Assembly: GCF_013041605.1 (NCBI RefSeq)
Contig: NZ_JABEQC010000008.1
Span: 186,001 to 250,000 of the forward strand
Reading direction: 5' to 3'
DNA: 64,000 nucleotides
Origin: Vibrio plantisponsor
GTDB lineage: Bacteria > Pseudomonadota > Gammaproteobacteria > Enterobacterales > Vibrionaceae
In this document: positions 8,549 to 18,376 of the stretch, piece after piece
How the letters are laid out: each line of letters starts with the position of its first letter
Numbering within the stretch: position 1 is the first letter of the stretch
The notes under the pieces: model-generated
Databases searched by the model: none
What the model saw: the letters and a program-made list of their open reading frames with translations, nothing else
What the model was told of the DNA's origin: nothing
Translations under genes and position numbers: made by a program

Positions 8549-11395
8549 TTAACCTAGCCACTGATTCCAAACATGTTTTACAACTTCACGTTCGTGGACA
8601 AATTTGCTTTCATCCACATCCGCGTCTTGATTCACTAAATTACGGTGATGGATTTGATCTCGCATCGCCGTATAAGCGTCGGTTAATGCCATGGCCTGTT
8701 CTTCATCCAGCACACCCTGAATCAACAATGACTCAAAGATACGCACGTTATCAGACCATCGGGTCAACTTAGGCTGTTGATGACTAAAACGTAAGACCAA
8801 GTACTGAGCCAAAAATTCAATGTCCGTAATACCGCCTTCATCTTGTTTTATCATGAAACGGCCGGGCTTCTTGCCCCCGAGGTGATCGCGCATTTTGATT
8901 CGCATATCCACCACCTCTTGCTTCAGTTTTTCCTCTTCACGAGGTAGAGCCAAAATATCATGGCGAATCTTGGCAAAAGCTTGCTGTAAAGGAGTATCAC
9001 CATAAATCATGCGAGCTCTGACCAACGCCTGATGTTCCCAAGTCCACGCATCATTGCGCTGGTACTCTTCAAAAGCTTCTGTTGGACTCACCAAAAGCCC
9101 AGATGCGCCAGATGGTCTCAAGCGGGTATCAACTTCGTACAGTATTCCAGAAGCCGTTCTCACTGAGAATATGTGAACGATGCGTTGAGCTAAACGCAGA
9201 TAAAACTGACGACCATCTATCTCTTTAACACCATCAGTGTAGGCGCTAACTGGACAGTCGTGCATAAAAACAATATCGAGATCAGAGTTATAGCCAAGCT
9301 CCCAGCCACCGACTTTGCCATAACCAATCACGCCAAACCCTTTTCCTTCACGATCTTTTAAGTGGGTCGGCTCTCCGTATTTGGCGGTCACCTGCAACCA
9401 AGCTTGATTGACCACAGCGTCAACAATCGCTTCAGCAAGATAAGTTAAGTGATCACTCACTTTCATCACAGGTAAGACATCGGCAATATCAGCGACAGCA
9501 ATCTTTAAAATACATATTTGCTTAAACTGACGCAGCGCTTCCATCTGCTGTTCCATATCATCTTCTGGAATACGTGCGAGAAAATCTCTCAGCTCGGTTT
9601 TGTAACTTTCCAAAGGAATCGGATTATAGAGATGTTGCGGATCAATCAACTCATCAAGAAGAATCGGGTAACGAGCCAGTTGTTCAGAGATCATCGAACT
9701 CGCGGTACAAAGACGCACCAACTGCACCAGCGCAGCAGGGTGTTCATCTAGCAGTTCTAAATAAGTAGTACGAGTAGCAATGCTGTGCAGCAAAGACAAT
9801 ACTCTTGATAAGCCAAACTTTGCCTCAGGGTGATTGAAAATCGCTTGATACACCTTTGGCATCAAACGGTTAAGCACCTCTCTTCCGCGAGGGCCTATGG
9901 TACGTTTCGCTAAGTCCTCTTTGAAGCCGATGATGGTACCAACGATTTCGTCTCCATCTTGCATAGCGAGTTCATTCTCAACAATGCTTTCTATCAACTC
10001 GCGGTTATGGCTCATGTCCCACAATTCGTGGAAATGAGCAGCAATCGTATTTTCGTCTTGCTCATCCTCTTCACCAATCAGAGCAGCAAACACCGCATGC
10101 ACATTCGCCATCTGATGTTTTACTCGAGCATTGAGTTGCTCCCAAGATTCATAGCCCATAGCAAAAGCCAGTCTCAACTGGTCATCCGCCTTGTCAGGCA
10201 AGGTTTGAGTTTGTTTATCTGCTAATGCTTGAAGAAGATTTTCAAGACGACGCAAGAAGTAATACGCTTCGGTTAACTGTTCAACTTCCTTTTTTTCCAA
10301 CAATTCCAGCTCATCAATGGCTTGCAATGTTTCAAGTAACCCGCGATGACGTAAGCTCGGCTCTCTTCCGCCCCGAATCAATTGGAAAACTTGTGCAATA
10401 AATTCAATTTCTCGAATGCCACCAGCTCCCAACTTAATGTTGTTACTGAGCCCTCTACGACGGACTTCGCTACTGATCATCGACTTCATTCGACGCAGTG
10501 ATTGAATCGCGCTGAAATCGATATAACGGCGAAATACAAACGGACGCAGCATCTGGCGCAGCTCTTGATACTGAGAATACATCTCGCGCCCCATAACGCG
10601 CGCTTTGACCATTGCGTAGCGTTCCCAGTCTCTGCCCTGCTCCTGATAGTAATCTTCAAGCGCTGCGTAACTCATCACCAACGGGCCACTTTCACCAAAA
10701 GGACGTAATCTCATATCCACCCGATAGCAAAAACCGTCAAAGGTCTGTTGATCAAGCATTTTAATGATGCGCTGGCCTAGACGAGTGAAAAACTGAGCGT
10801 TAGCAATACTTCTGCGCTGACCCTGTGTCTCCCCGTTTTCGGGATAAGTGAAAATTAAATCGATATCAGAAGAGAAATTGAGTTCACCACCACCGAGTTT
10901 ACCCATGCCCATAATCAACATAGGCTGAGCTTCACCTTGAGCATTACAAGGTGTTCCCCACTCTTGGCAGCAGGCTTTGTACTGCCATTGGTAAGTTTCG
11001 AATATCAGAGCTTCCGCCAATTGCGATAAATGCTCTAGGCTCTCATTCAATGTCCAGGTATTTAAAAAATCACGCCAAGCGATATAAACCATCTCTTGAT
11101 TGCGGAACTGGCGCAAAATGCGCAAACCACTTGTTTCATCTTCGCAGACGGAAAGCTGCGCAAAAAGGCGCTCACGATACGATTCATAACGAGAGTCTTC
11201 GCTAAGAATCTCGGGTAGCGCACGGCACAAAGCTTCATCACGCATCAAGGTTTCATGGACAAACTTGCTCAACCCGATAACGGTTTTTAGCTGAGCTTGC
11301 AGATCGCTATTCCATTGAGCAATCACTGGCTGCTGTTCTAGCAAATGGCTGAACTGTTGACTCGCGTAATCTTCAAGAAGAGATGGCAATGGCAT
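8549..11395 (-). CDS. glnE: Bifunctional glutamine synthetase adenylyltransferase/deadenylase
   Basis: GlnE adenylylates glutamine synthetase (inactivating it) and removes the AMP again, in response to PII and glutamine. The 948-residue protein contains two nucleotidyltransferase domains: the N-terminal deadenylase with [18 protein letters not shown] near 160-178, and the C-terminal adenylyltransferase with [18 protein letters not shown] near 690-707. Both keep the metal-binding DxD pair. The lengths of both domains and the linker match E. coli (946). It leads the glnE-hldE pair. Confidence 0.97.
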   Translation of the reverse strand: MPLPSLLEDYASQQFSHLLEQQPVIAQWNSDLQAQLKTVIGLSKFVHETLMRDEALCRALPEILSEDSRYESYRERLFAQLSVCEDETSGLRILRQFRNQEMVYIAWRDFLNTWTLNESLEHLSQLAEALIFETYQWQYKACCQEWGTPCNAQGEAQPMLIMGMGKLGGGELNFSSDIDLIFTYPENGETQGQRRSIANAQFFTRLGQRIIKMLDQQTFDGFCYRVDMRLRPFGESGPLVMSYAALEDYYQEQGRDWERYAMVKARVMGREMYSQYQELRQMLRPFVFRRYIDFSAIQSLRRMKSMISSEVRRRGLSNNIKLGAGGIREIEFIAQVFQLIRGGREPSLRHRGLLETLQAIDELELLEKKEVEQLTEAYYFLRRLENLLQALADKQTQTLPDKADDQLRLAFAMGYESWEQLNARVKHQMANVHAVFAALIGEEDEQDENTIAAHFHELWDMSHNRELIESIVENELAMQDGDEIVGTIIGFKEDLAKRTIGPRGREVLNRLMPKVYQAIFNHPEAKFGLSRVLSLLHSIATRTTYLELLDEHPAALVQLVRLCTASSMISEQLARYPILLDELIDPQHLYNPIPLESYKTELRDFLARIPEDDMEQQMEALRQFKQICILKIAVADIADVLPVMKVSDHLTYLAEAIVDAVVNQAWLQVTAKYGEPTHLKDREGKGFGVIGYGKVGGWELGYNSDLDIVFMHDCPVSAYTDGVKEIDGRQFYLRLAQRIVHIFSVRTASGILYEVDTRLRPSGASGLLVSPTEAFEEYQRNDAWTWEHQALVRARMIYGDTPLQQAFAKIRHDILALPREEEKLKQEVVDMRIKMRDHLGGKKPGRFMIKQDEGGITDIEFLAQYLVLRFSHQQPKLTRWSDNVRIFESLLIQGVLDEEQAMALTDAYTAMRDQIHHRNLVNQDADVDESKFVHEREVVKHVWNQWLG

Positions 11396-11440
11396 GGTAT
11401 GTCCTTGTTGATGCTGGTAGCCCGAAGAAAGATGATGTAA

Positions 11441-11467
11441 CTATACCCAAACTCATTGAAGGGTATA
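11441..11467. repeat. Possible internally deleted ERIC remnant
   Basis: CTATACCCAAACT at the left matches the conserved left end of ERIC elements, and GGGTATA at the right matches the right end, with only a few bases between. The same left end heads the full ERIC at 51951. The match is short, so chance or an unrelated hairpin cannot be excluded. Confidence 0.35.
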
Positions 11468-11482
11468 TCAAAATTAGTGTAA

Positions 11483-11512
11483 TAAAAAACGCCCACAATC
11501 GAATTGTGGGCG
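11483..11512 (-). terminator. Intrinsic terminator of the chemoreceptor gene
   Basis: Read on the minus strand, the stem CGCCCACAAT/ATTGTGGGCG with a 3-base loop is followed by TTTTTTATT, just past the stop of the chemoreceptor gene. Confidence 0.92.
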
Positions 11513-11543
11513 CTTATGCATGACTTATCGATGTCAGAAAGAA

Positions 11544-12800
11544 TTAAACTTTAAATTCAGTGATTTTGCTGTCTAATTCTTGTGCATTTGCCTGCATCAC
11601 TTCCGAGGTCTCAAGCAACTCAGTTACGACAGTAACCGAAGCTTCCACCAGCTCTCTCACATTGGTTAAGTTCTGGTTCATCTCTTCTGCAACACTGCTT
11701 TGCTGACCCGCTGCTGTGGCAATTTGGAAGTTCATATCGTTGATTTGCTGAACTTGAGCCACAATACCGTCAAGCTCAGTACCTGCATTAGTCACCAGTT
11801 CAACGCCTTCAGCCACTTCAACCACACTCTTTTCCATCAACTCTACCGCTGAGTTCGCACTGCTTTGCAGTTGTGAAATCATGTCTTGAATTTCTACTGT
11901 TGCGGTTTGAGTACGTTGGGCTAGATTACGGACTTCATCTGCAACCACCGCAAAACCACGCCCAGCTTCACCAGCTCGAGCCGCTTCAATCGCTGCGTTT
12001 AGCGCCAATAAGTTTGTTTGTTCAGAAATGCTTTGAATAGTACCAACAACACTACTGATTGATTCAACACGCTCTTCAACTTGGTTTACAGCCTGAGCAG
12101 ATTTAGAGATGTCTTTTGAAAGCTCACTCATTTTGCCTACAGTGCTTTTCACAAATCGCTGGCCAGTCTGAGCTTGTTTTGAAGCGTCTTCCGTTAAAGA
12201 AGAAGCACTTTGTGCATGCCCTGCCACGGTTTGCACCGTTGAAGACATTTCGCTCATCGCGGTGGCTAACTGGTCGATTTCATTGAACTCTTCTTGCGCT
12301 GACTCTTTAGTCTCAGACATGCTAAGCGTCATAATTTCCGTCATAGCCGTAAGCTCTTGTGAAGCATCGACTTGAGCAAGAATCAACTCTTTTAGTTGAA
12401 GACGTGTTTTTTCCAGCTCTTTCGCCAGCTCGCCATACTCATCTTTACACTCCATCTCGATAACTTCAGATAAGTCACGACGTGCCATCTGTTTGATCGA
12501 GTCACTCAGATAGTGTGTTTGACGCAACATAACGCGCGCTGCAAAAAGCAGTAAAACAACAAAAACAGCGATCATCAAACCGGTCTGCCAAATCACTTGC
12601 ACAATGTAGTCGTCATAATGTTTCTGTGCGACTTCTAGATTTTGGGTTGCCGCCAAAAGAGCATTATAAAAGGTGTGAGCATCCCAAAGCTGCTTACCGA
12701 TGATCAGTAACGTACTGAACACCATCAGCATTACCATCTTAGGAACAAGGCGAACATTCGTTATTACTCGTTCCCATGGCTTAAATGCCATTGTTGTCAT
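11544..12800 (-). CDS. Methyl-accepting chemotaxis protein with minimal periplasmic loop
   Basis: This inner-membrane chemoreceptor signals to CheA/CheW. Two transmembrane helices (about residues 22-40 and 70-93) are separated by only about 30 residues, so there is no classical periplasmic ligand-binding domain. A HAMP domain follows (about 92-145), then the long MCP signalling hairpin with the conserved tip [20 protein letters not shown] near residue 280. No C-terminal pentapeptide tether for CheR is visible; the end is SKITEFKV. The start was placed at the second of two nearby ATGs because the GGAGG lies 7 bases before it but only 1 base before the first (12806). The gene is divergent from an ion-channel gene. 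The sensed signal is unknown; membrane or cytoplasmic state is possible. Confidence 0.9.
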   Translation of the reverse strand: MTTMAFKPWERVITNVRLVPKMVMLMVFSTLLIIGKQLWDAHTFYNALLAATQNLEVAQKHYDDYIVQVIWQTGLMIAVFVVLLLFAARVMLRQTHYLSDSIKQMARRDLSEVIEMECKDEYGELAKELEKTRLQLKELILAQVDASQELTAMTEIMTLSMSETKESAQEEFNEIDQLATAMSEMSSTVQTVAGHAQSASSLTEDASKQAQTGQRFVKSTVGKMSELSKDISKSAQAVNQVEERVESISSVVGTIQSISEQTNLLALNAAIEAARAGEAGRGFAVVADEVRNLAQRTQTATVEIQDMISQLQSSANSAVELMEKSVVEVAEGVELVTNAGTELDGIVAQVQQINDMNFQIATAAGQQSSVAEEMNQNLTNVRELVEASVTVVTELLETSEVMQANAQELDSKITEFKV

Positions 12801-12898
12801 TGTCATGCCTCCACAATGTCTTATATATTGAAAATCGCTTATTTATCACTACTACAGTGAAAAAATCTTCACGCACGTTGAATTATTTCGAGCCTCGT

Positions 12899-13675
12899 AT
12901 GAAAAAAGATAGTATCAAAGATGAAACGAAACCTATGGGATTGTTATCACTCATTTTGTCTTTCTTAGCTCTATTTGTGATCTCAGGCTTACTATTTTTT
13001 CCAATAGAGCCAGAAATGCGCCATTTGTTTATCGGCCTAGACTTCCTTATATGTAGTATTTTCATCCTACAACTTAGCGTAGATTTGATCCGCTCGACAG
13101 ATCGGGTGCAATTTATGAAACGACACTGGATCGATTTTCTTGCCAGTATTCCGATGATCGAACCTCTGCGTTACGCGCGCATCTTTCACATTCTAAGAAT
13201 CATTTTAGTTGTTCGTTCAGGAAGAGCGATCGCTAAACAGCTACTTTCGAACCGAAGAGAAACCACCATTGCGTCCATATTATTGCTGTTAGTTTTGATG
13301 ATGACGCTGGGCTCAAGCTTCATGCTCTTTTTCGAAACCAAAGATCCTCATGCGAATATTCAATCCGGTGGTGATGCTTTGTGGTGGGCCTTAGTGACCA
13401 TTTCAACCGTAGGTTATGGTGATCATTATCCAGTCACTACGGCAGGGCGTTTGATTGCGACCGCTATGATTCTGTGCGGCGTAGGGATCTTCGGTATGAT
13501 TTCCGGTTTGATCACGTCGCTGCTCACCTCTCCCGATAAAAAGCAGCTATTACATGCACAGAGAGAGCAGCAGATGCTGCAACAAATCGTTGTGCAGCAA
13601 AACGAAATTTTGCGCCGGATTGGAGAGCTGGAAAACAACACCGATCATCCGCGACAAGGTAAGCCAGCGGAATAG
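12899..13675 (+). CDS. Voltage-gated-like potassium channel family protein
   Basis: This is an ion channel of the six-helix type. Several hydrophobic segments precede the pore; a basic helix (RYARIFHILRIILVVRSGR) resembles a voltage-sensor S4, and the selectivity filter TVGYGD lies near residues 170-175, followed by the last pore helix. The C-terminus is short and probably coiled-coil (QREQQMLQQIVVQQNEILRR), with no RCK/TrkA-N domain. I chose MKKDSIKDETKPMG (258 residues) because the longer frame starts inside the divergent chemoreceptor gene and its extension is not hydrophobic or conserved-looking; the ribosome binding site here is poor, so the start is uncertain. The filter strongly predicts K+ selectivity; the physiological role is unknown. 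Confidence 0.88.
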   Translation: MKKDSIKDETKPMGLLSLILSFLALFVISGLLFFPIEPEMRHLFIGLDFLICSIFILQLSVDLIRSTDRVQFMKRHWIDFLASIPMIEPLRYARIFHILRIILVVRSGRAIAKQLLSNRRETTIASILLLLVLMMTLGSSFMLFFETKDPHANIQSGGDALWWALVTISTVGYGDHYPVTTAGRLIATAMILCGVGIFGMISGLITSLLTSPDKKQLLHAQREQQMLQQIVVQQNEILRRIGELENNTDHPRQGKPAE

Positions 13676-13676
13676 A

Positions 13677-13706
13677 AAACAAAAAGGGATACAAAAAAGT
13701 ATCCCT
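13677..13706 (-). terminator. Intrinsic terminator of ygiF
   Basis: Read on the minus strand, AGGGATAC/GTATCCCT is followed by a T-rich run. It lies beyond the ygiF stop and may partly serve the convergent channel gene too. Confidence 0.75.
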
Positions 13707-13729
13707 GATTCAAAAACTCAATGCCTTTG

Positions 13730-15247
13730 TTAGTCACGCCAGTAAGGATGAGCTTCAACACCTATAATTCGAGTCTGCTCCATGGCATGTAAAATCGAGT
13801 TCTCTTGGCGAATCAGCCAGCGTTGTAGCTGTTCTTTTTCCTCACCTTCCAGCTTCTCAACAAACGGTTCTAACGTTCTTAAGGTCAACAAATCGTCGAT
13901 ACCGTGTAGAAGATCCGCCCAAGGCATGCGGAAAGAGTTACGTTCTTCTGCATCGTACAAACTTGCAAAACCAATTCCGGTATAAAGATTTCGCATCAAA
14001 CGATACTGCTGATCAATATACTCTTGGCTACTCAAATGATGCTCTGGTGGGAACGATTCGATCAACTCTGCCCAAGTTCGATCCAACTGCTTGGCAGAGA
14101 ATCGAAGGATGTTGGTCGCCATTTTTTCACGCGCTTTTTCATCGAGAAACGGCTGCCATCCACGAGTCAGGATCCAGCGGCTCAAATCAAGCAACAAACC
14201 GGTATAACGAGCAGAGTTGAGCAAACGTAGGTTTTCTTCTCGTTGAGGTAAGTTATATTGCTGCTCTTTCAGTTCAGCAATTAAAAACTTACGGGCATCC
14301 AGTTTGCGCAGCGCATAGCCTTTGTCTTCAAGAAGATCATCAAGATAGTCGTATGACTTTAACCAGCTCAGTTCTTCTTCCAACCACTTCAGTTCCTGAC
14401 GCAAAATCGCACTTGCTCGACGAGGAACAACGCCGCCGTAGATGCTTAGAATCTGGCGAATAAATCGAATACTGTTGCTGATTTCATGCAATGCAGGAAT
14501 GGAATCTCGCTCTGTATAGATTTGCTCATGGTAGTGCCAATGAGACAGCGCATGTTCCAGCGAGTTAATCAAACAATACTCAACCGTGTCTTGACTGCTG
14601 GTGTTCACTAAACTTAGTGGTTTAACTTCATCACCTTGATAATCCGCAGCCAGACGATAACCTCTTGCGGCTTTACTCAGGTTGCCTAGGCGCATTCCAC
14701 CGTTATCACAGAACTGACGAGCCAAGGTAAACAGCGCATCGGTTTGCCCTGATTTCAGTTCTAACTCCACTTCGCAGATTGGATACTCTTTATCACCCGC
14801 AACCACTAAACCTTGGTCAAAAGCGACTTCGACCTGACTACCGTCCGGCATGCCGATCAACCATTGTTCACGAGTAAAATTAGTAGAGAAGAGCGCGCTT
14901 AGCTCAGATTGCAGAACGTCAACCTCTTTACCTTGAGGCCAAATGTCAGCAGGGTGAAGCGATAGTTCAGGTTCGTTGCTCTGATGTTCAGCATTGAATT
15001 CCGGTCTTTGATGTAAGCCAGCGACGACGCGTCCTGCGGTCTTGACGGTTTGAACATACACATCATCGAAACGTCGGATTCTTAACCCAATATCGTGTTG
15101 ACGTAACCAGTTATCAGGAGTATCAAAATACGTATTACCTAACTCTCGACAACTGTGCTGAAGTACTTTTGTATCAGAAATCTTTTGACGTAAAATTTCT
15201 GAAAAATCTGGTGACACAAAAAACTTCAGTTCTATCTCGGTTTCCAT
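13730..15247 (-). CDS. ygiF: CYTH-CHAD inorganic triphosphatase YgiF
   Basis: The CYTH domain hydrolyses tripolyphosphate; the CHAD domain is a histidine-rich helical module that in other proteins binds polyphosphate. I chose METEIELKF as the start (505 residues) because the ExExK signature sits at the extreme N-terminus in the family and an AAGGG site precedes it; an upstream extension of 33 residues looks spurious. The CYTH tunnel residues follow through about 200, including the basic GLRIRR. The CHAD domain occupies about 240-500 with HEISNSIRFIRQ and RRASAILRQELKWLEEELS. In enterobacteria ygiF adjoins glnE; here the chemoreceptor/channel pair lies between them. It is divergent from the DUF47-pit genes. 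Confidence 0.92.
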   Translation of the reverse strand: METEIELKFFVSPDFSEILRQKISDTKVLQHSCRELGNTYFDTPDNWLRQHDIGLRIRRFDDVYVQTVKTAGRVVAGLHQRPEFNAEHQSNEPELSLHPADIWPQGKEVDVLQSELSALFSTNFTREQWLIGMPDGSQVEVAFDQGLVVAGDKEYPICEVELELKSGQTDALFTLARQFCDNGGMRLGNLSKAARGYRLAADYQGDEVKPLSLVNTSSQDTVEYCLINSLEHALSHWHYHEQIYTERDSIPALHEISNSIRFIRQILSIYGGVVPRRASAILRQELKWLEEELSWLKSYDYLDDLLEDKGYALRKLDARKFLIAELKEQQYNLPQREENLRLLNSARYTGLLLDLSRWILTRGWQPFLDEKAREKMATNILRFSAKQLDRTWAELIESFPPEHHLSSQEYIDQQYRLMRNLYTGIGFASLYDAEERNSFRMPWADLLHGIDDLLTLRTLEPFVEKLEGEEKEQLQRWLIRQENSILHAMEQTRIIGVEAHPYWRD

Positions 15248-15452
15248 ATTTAACCCTTTCAAAGCAGATACCGAAAGGATATTGCCTAAAACGCGGCTGA
15301 GCAAGAGTGAAATATAGACCGTTTGATGATCTAAAACAGTTTTCATGACACTGTTAATGGGTTAACATGCGCGCCTTTATAGCCATCGCTCAACATTTAG
15401 CCATACAATGGTGTATGTTTTTTTAAGGTTATAGTTATTAGGTTGAATGACC

Positions 15453-16133
15453 ATGCCAGTAAATACAATTATGGGGTTATTTGCAAAGTCCCCTATAAAG
15501 CCTTTGCAACGACACGTAGTGTGTGTAAATGAATGCTGTTCTTATCTAGTGCCTTTCTTTGAAGTTTGTGCGACTGGAGACTGGGAAAAAGCAGCTGAAA
15601 TCCGCGCACAGATTTCTCACTTAGAGAAAGAAGCTGACGTGTTAAAGCGCGAAATTCGCCTTAAACTTCCTCGTGGTTTGTTTATGCCTGTAGACCGTAC
15701 AGACATGCTCGAACTTCTTACACAGCAAGATAAACTTGCCAACCTAGCAAAAGACATTTCAGGTCGAGTTGTAGGTCGCGAGCTTATCATTCCTGAACCT
15801 CTTCAAGCTGACTTTATCATCTATGTAAAACGTTGCTTAGATGCAGCGGATCAAGCACAGAAAGTTATCAACGAGCTAGACGAATTGTTAGAGACTGGTT
15901 TCAAAGGCCGTGAAGTAACACTCGTTGCTGAAATGATTAATCAATTGGATGAAATCGAAGACGATACTGACACTATTCAGATACGTCTACGTCAAAAGCT
16001 GAGAACCCTAGAATCTTCGCTTAATCCGATTGACGTTATGTTCTTATACAAGATTTTTGAATGGGTTGGCGGTATCGCTGATCAGGCGCAGCGCGTTGGC
16101 GCTCGTCTAGAAGTGATGCTTTCTCGCTCATAA
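15453..16133 (+). CDS. PhoU-like DUF47/TIGR00153 family protein
   Basis: This is an all-helical protein of the PhoU-like DUF47 family, normally encoded beside Pit phosphate transporters and thought to modulate them. The 226-residue protein begins MPVNTIMGLFAKSPIKPLQ; an in-frame ATG two codons upstream (15447) is an alternative start. The family pattern of long amphipathic helices with acidic clusters is visible (ELDELLETGF, NQLDEIEDDTDTIQIRLRQK). It has no membrane segment. pit follows after 136 bp on the same strand. Its exact role (Pit chaperone, regulator or metal-phosphate binding) is not established. Confidence 0.9.
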   Translation: MPVNTIMGLFAKSPIKPLQRHVVCVNECCSYLVPFFEVCATGDWEKAAEIRAQISHLEKEADVLKREIRLKLPRGLFMPVDRTDMLELLTQQDKLANLAKDISGRVVGRELIIPEPLQADFIIYVKRCLDAADQAQKVINELDELLETGFKGREVTLVAEMINQLDEIEDDTDTIQIRLRQKLRTLESSLNPIDVMFLYKIFEWVGGIADQAQRVGARLEVMLSRS

Positions 16134-16157
16134 ATTTAAAGTTAACCAAATAACTAA

Positions 16158-16241
16158 GAGCTATTTTGTAAAACTGAATTAAGCGTTAAGTTTTTATCGC
16201 CAACGGTTTAAATTCGTGCCTAAAACACGAAGAAATAGCTC
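16158..16241 (+). other. Structured leader between DUF47 gene and pit
   Basis: GAGCTATTT (16158-16166) can pair exactly with AAATAGCTC (16233-16241), enclosing a second hairpin TTCGTG/CACGAA (16213-16231). The structure ends 28 bases before the pit ATG. It could tune pit translation or protect an mRNA end; no terminator T-run is present. Confidence 0.4.
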
Positions 16242-16269
16242 CGCTTGTTATAAACAACTAGGTATAAAG

Positions 16270-17529
16270 ATGGATATCCTTGCTAACTACGGCACTGTCC
16301 TGATCATTGTTGCTGCCATTTTTGGTTTCTTAATGGCTATCAGTATTGGTGCGAACGACGTTGCGAACGCAATGGGAACATCAGTTGGTTCTAAAGCTCT
16401 AACCGTTAAACAAGCGATTCTTATCGCGATGGTGTTCGAATTTGCAGGTGCTTACTTAGCCGGTGGTGAAGTAACTGACACAATCCGCAAAGGCGTGATT
16501 GATACATCACTATTTGCTAATCATCCTGACGTTCTTATTTATGGCATGATGTCAGCTCTGCTAGCGGCGGGAACTTGGTTACTGCTTGCTTCATATATGG
16601 GCTGGCCTGTATCAACCACTCACTCAATCATCGGTGCGATCATCGGTTTCGCATGTGTATCTTTCGGTACTGAAGCGGTGGATTGGAGCTCTGTTAAAGG
16701 TATCGTTGGTAGCTGGATTGTTACCCCTCTGATTTCAGGTATCTTTGCGTATTTCATATTCATTAGTGCCCAACGACTGATTTTCGATACAGAAAGACCG
16801 CTTATCAACGCTAAGCGCTTCGTTCCTGTGTACATGTTCATCACAACAATGGTGATTGCACTTGTAACTATCAAGAAAGGTCTTAAACATGTTGGTTTAC
16901 ACCTTTCAAGCACAGAAGCTTGGTTATGGTCTGCTGGCGTATCAGCGCTAGTGATGGTTGGTGGCTACCTGTACATTCAGAAGAAGTTTGCTAACCGCGA
17001 AGACGACCATAGCTTCTCTGGTGTTGAGAGTATCTTCAGCGTATTGATGGTAATCACAGCTTGTGCCATGGCATTTGCTCACGGTTCAAACGACGTTGCA
17101 AACGCGATCGGTCCACTGTCTGCGGTTGTTTCTACTATTGAACACATGGGTGAAATTACAGCGAAAAGCGCAATTGCTTGGTGGATTCTGCCTCTAGGTG
17201 GTTTCGGTATCGTTGTAGGTCTAGCGACTATGGGCCACAAAGTAATGGCAACGGTTGGTACAGGTATTACAGAACTAACACCTAGCCGTGGTTTCGCAGC
17301 TCAGCTTGCAACTGCGTCTACAGTAGTATTAGCGTCTGGTACTGGTCTGCCGATTTCAACCACTCAGACACTTGTTGGTGCGGTTCTGGGTGTAGGTTTT
17401 GCACGTGGTATTGCAGCACTTAACTTAGGTGTTGTACGTAACATCGTTGCATCTTGGATTGTAACGCTTCCAGCTGGTGCTCTATTAGCTGTTGTGTTCT
17501 TCTACGCTATTCAAGGCATTTTCGCTTAA
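16270..17529 (+). CDS. pit: Low-affinity inorganic phosphate transporter (PiT family)
   Basis: This inner-membrane phosphate permease takes up metal-phosphate driven by the proton (or sodium) gradient. The 419 residues show about ten hydrophobic helices and the two inverted signature repeats of the family: GANDVANAMGTSVG near residues 28-41 and GSNDVANAIGPLSAV in the second half, plus STTHSIIGA and STTQTLVGA. The start MDILANYGTV was preferred over an upstream ATG because the first helix begins right there and AGG lies nearby. It follows a PhoU-like gene, the usual partner. Ion coupling cannot be told from sequence. Confidence 0.95.
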   Translation: MDILANYGTVLIIVAAIFGFLMAISIGANDVANAMGTSVGSKALTVKQAILIAMVFEFAGAYLAGGEVTDTIRKGVIDTSLFANHPDVLIYGMMSALLAAGTWLLLASYMGWPVSTTHSIIGAIIGFACVSFGTEAVDWSSVKGIVGSWIVTPLISGIFAYFIFISAQRLIFDTERPLINAKRFVPVYMFITTMVIALVTIKKGLKHVGLHLSSTEAWLWSAGVSALVMVGGYLYIQKKFANREDDHSFSGVESIFSVLMVITACAMAFAHGSNDVANAIGPLSAVVSTIEHMGEITAKSAIAWWILPLGGFGIVVGLATMGHKVMATVGTGITELTPSRGFAAQLATASTVVLASGTGLPISTTQTLVGAVLGVGFARGIAALNLGVVRNIVASWIVTLPAGALLAVVFFYAIQGIFA

Positions 17530-17585
17530 TTTATTAAGTCAGTGCTTTGTTAAGGCGATGTCATTATTGACTCAAACGCACATAA

Positions 17586-17608
17586 AGGGAGGCTTTGCCT
17601 CCCTTCTT
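17586..17608 (+). terminator. Terminator after pit
   Basis: The stem GGGAGGC/GCCTCCC with loop TTT is followed by TTCTTTGTT, just downstream of pit. Confidence 0.8.
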
Positions 17609-17685
17609 TGTTGCACGCGAATAAGAAACTTTTTACTATTTGCCACATGAGTGTAAAGCTACAATTTATAACTAAGGGATTTACC

Positions 17686-18294
17686 GTGAAAAAACTTATC
17701 TGCATGGTGTTATTTTCCATGTTAGCAAGCCCAGTGTTTGCACAAGACCGTTACATCGCCGATAAGCTGTTTACTTATATGCATTCTGGTCCAAGCAACC
17801 AATATCGTATTATCGGCAGCATTGACGCAGGTGAGAAAGTTCAGCTAGTTTCAACCAATAAAGAATCCGACTACAGCGAAGTTGTAGACTCTCGCGGTAG
17901 AAGAGGTTGGGTGGAGAGCCGTTTTGTGACTCGCGATATCAGTATGGCTGTGCGTTTACCGCAACTTGAAAAAGAGTTGGCTCAGGTAAAATCACAACTA
18001 GCGAATGCACGTCAAAGTGCAGATTCTGAGAAAGCGGGTTTGGTTGAATCTTTGGATGTTCGCAACCAACAGATTGCACAACTGGAACAAAACTACGGTG
18101 AAATCAGCAAGCAGCTAACAGCGTCTCAAACTGAGATCCGTGAATTGCGTGCGAAACTGGATACACAGAAAGAAGACTTACTGCTGAAATACTTCACTTA
18201 TGGTGGTGGTGTTGCAGGTATCGGTTTACTACTGGGTCTAATCCTTCCGCACATTATTCCACGACGTAAGCGCAATCCTGCTGGTTGGGCATAA
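17686..18294 (+). CDS. ygiM: SH3-domain and membrane-anchor protein YgiM
   Basis: This is a TIGR04211-type envelope protein of unknown function. I chose the GTG start (VKKLICMVLFSMLASPVFAQ) because AAGGGA lies 6 bases before it and a clean signal peptide follows at once; an ATG 13 codons upstream is a weaker alternative. After the signal, a bacterial SH3-like domain (about 20-88: YMHSGPSNQYRIIGSIDAGE, RGWVESRFVT) leads into a coiled coil (about 92-165), then a C-terminal transmembrane helix and a basic tail (RRKRNPAGWA). In E. coli the homologue adjoins cca and ygiF, as broadly here. It may bind cell-wall material, but this is inference. Confidence 0.88.
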   Translation: MKKLICMVLFSMLASPVFAQDRYIADKLFTYMHSGPSNQYRIIGSIDAGEKVQLVSTNKESDYSEVVDSRGRRGWVESRFVTRDISMAVRLPQLEKELAQVKSQLANARQSADSEKAGLVESLDVRNQQIAQLEQNYGEISKQLTASQTEIRELRAKLDTQKEDLLLKYFTYGGGVAGIGLLLGLILPHIIPRRKRNPAGWA

Positions 18295-18308
18295 ACGTTA
18301 TCAAATTG

Positions 18309-18338
18309 AAAAAGGTCACTCGCTAGTGACCTTTTTTT
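18309..18338. terminator. Bidirectional terminator between ygiM and gspB
   Basis: The A-run, stem GGTCACT/AGTGACC with a 4-base loop and a run of seven T lie between convergent genes. Confidence 0.92.
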
Positions 18339-18376
18339 GTTTATGCTGAACAGTGCTTTCTGAGAAGCAACAAAGC

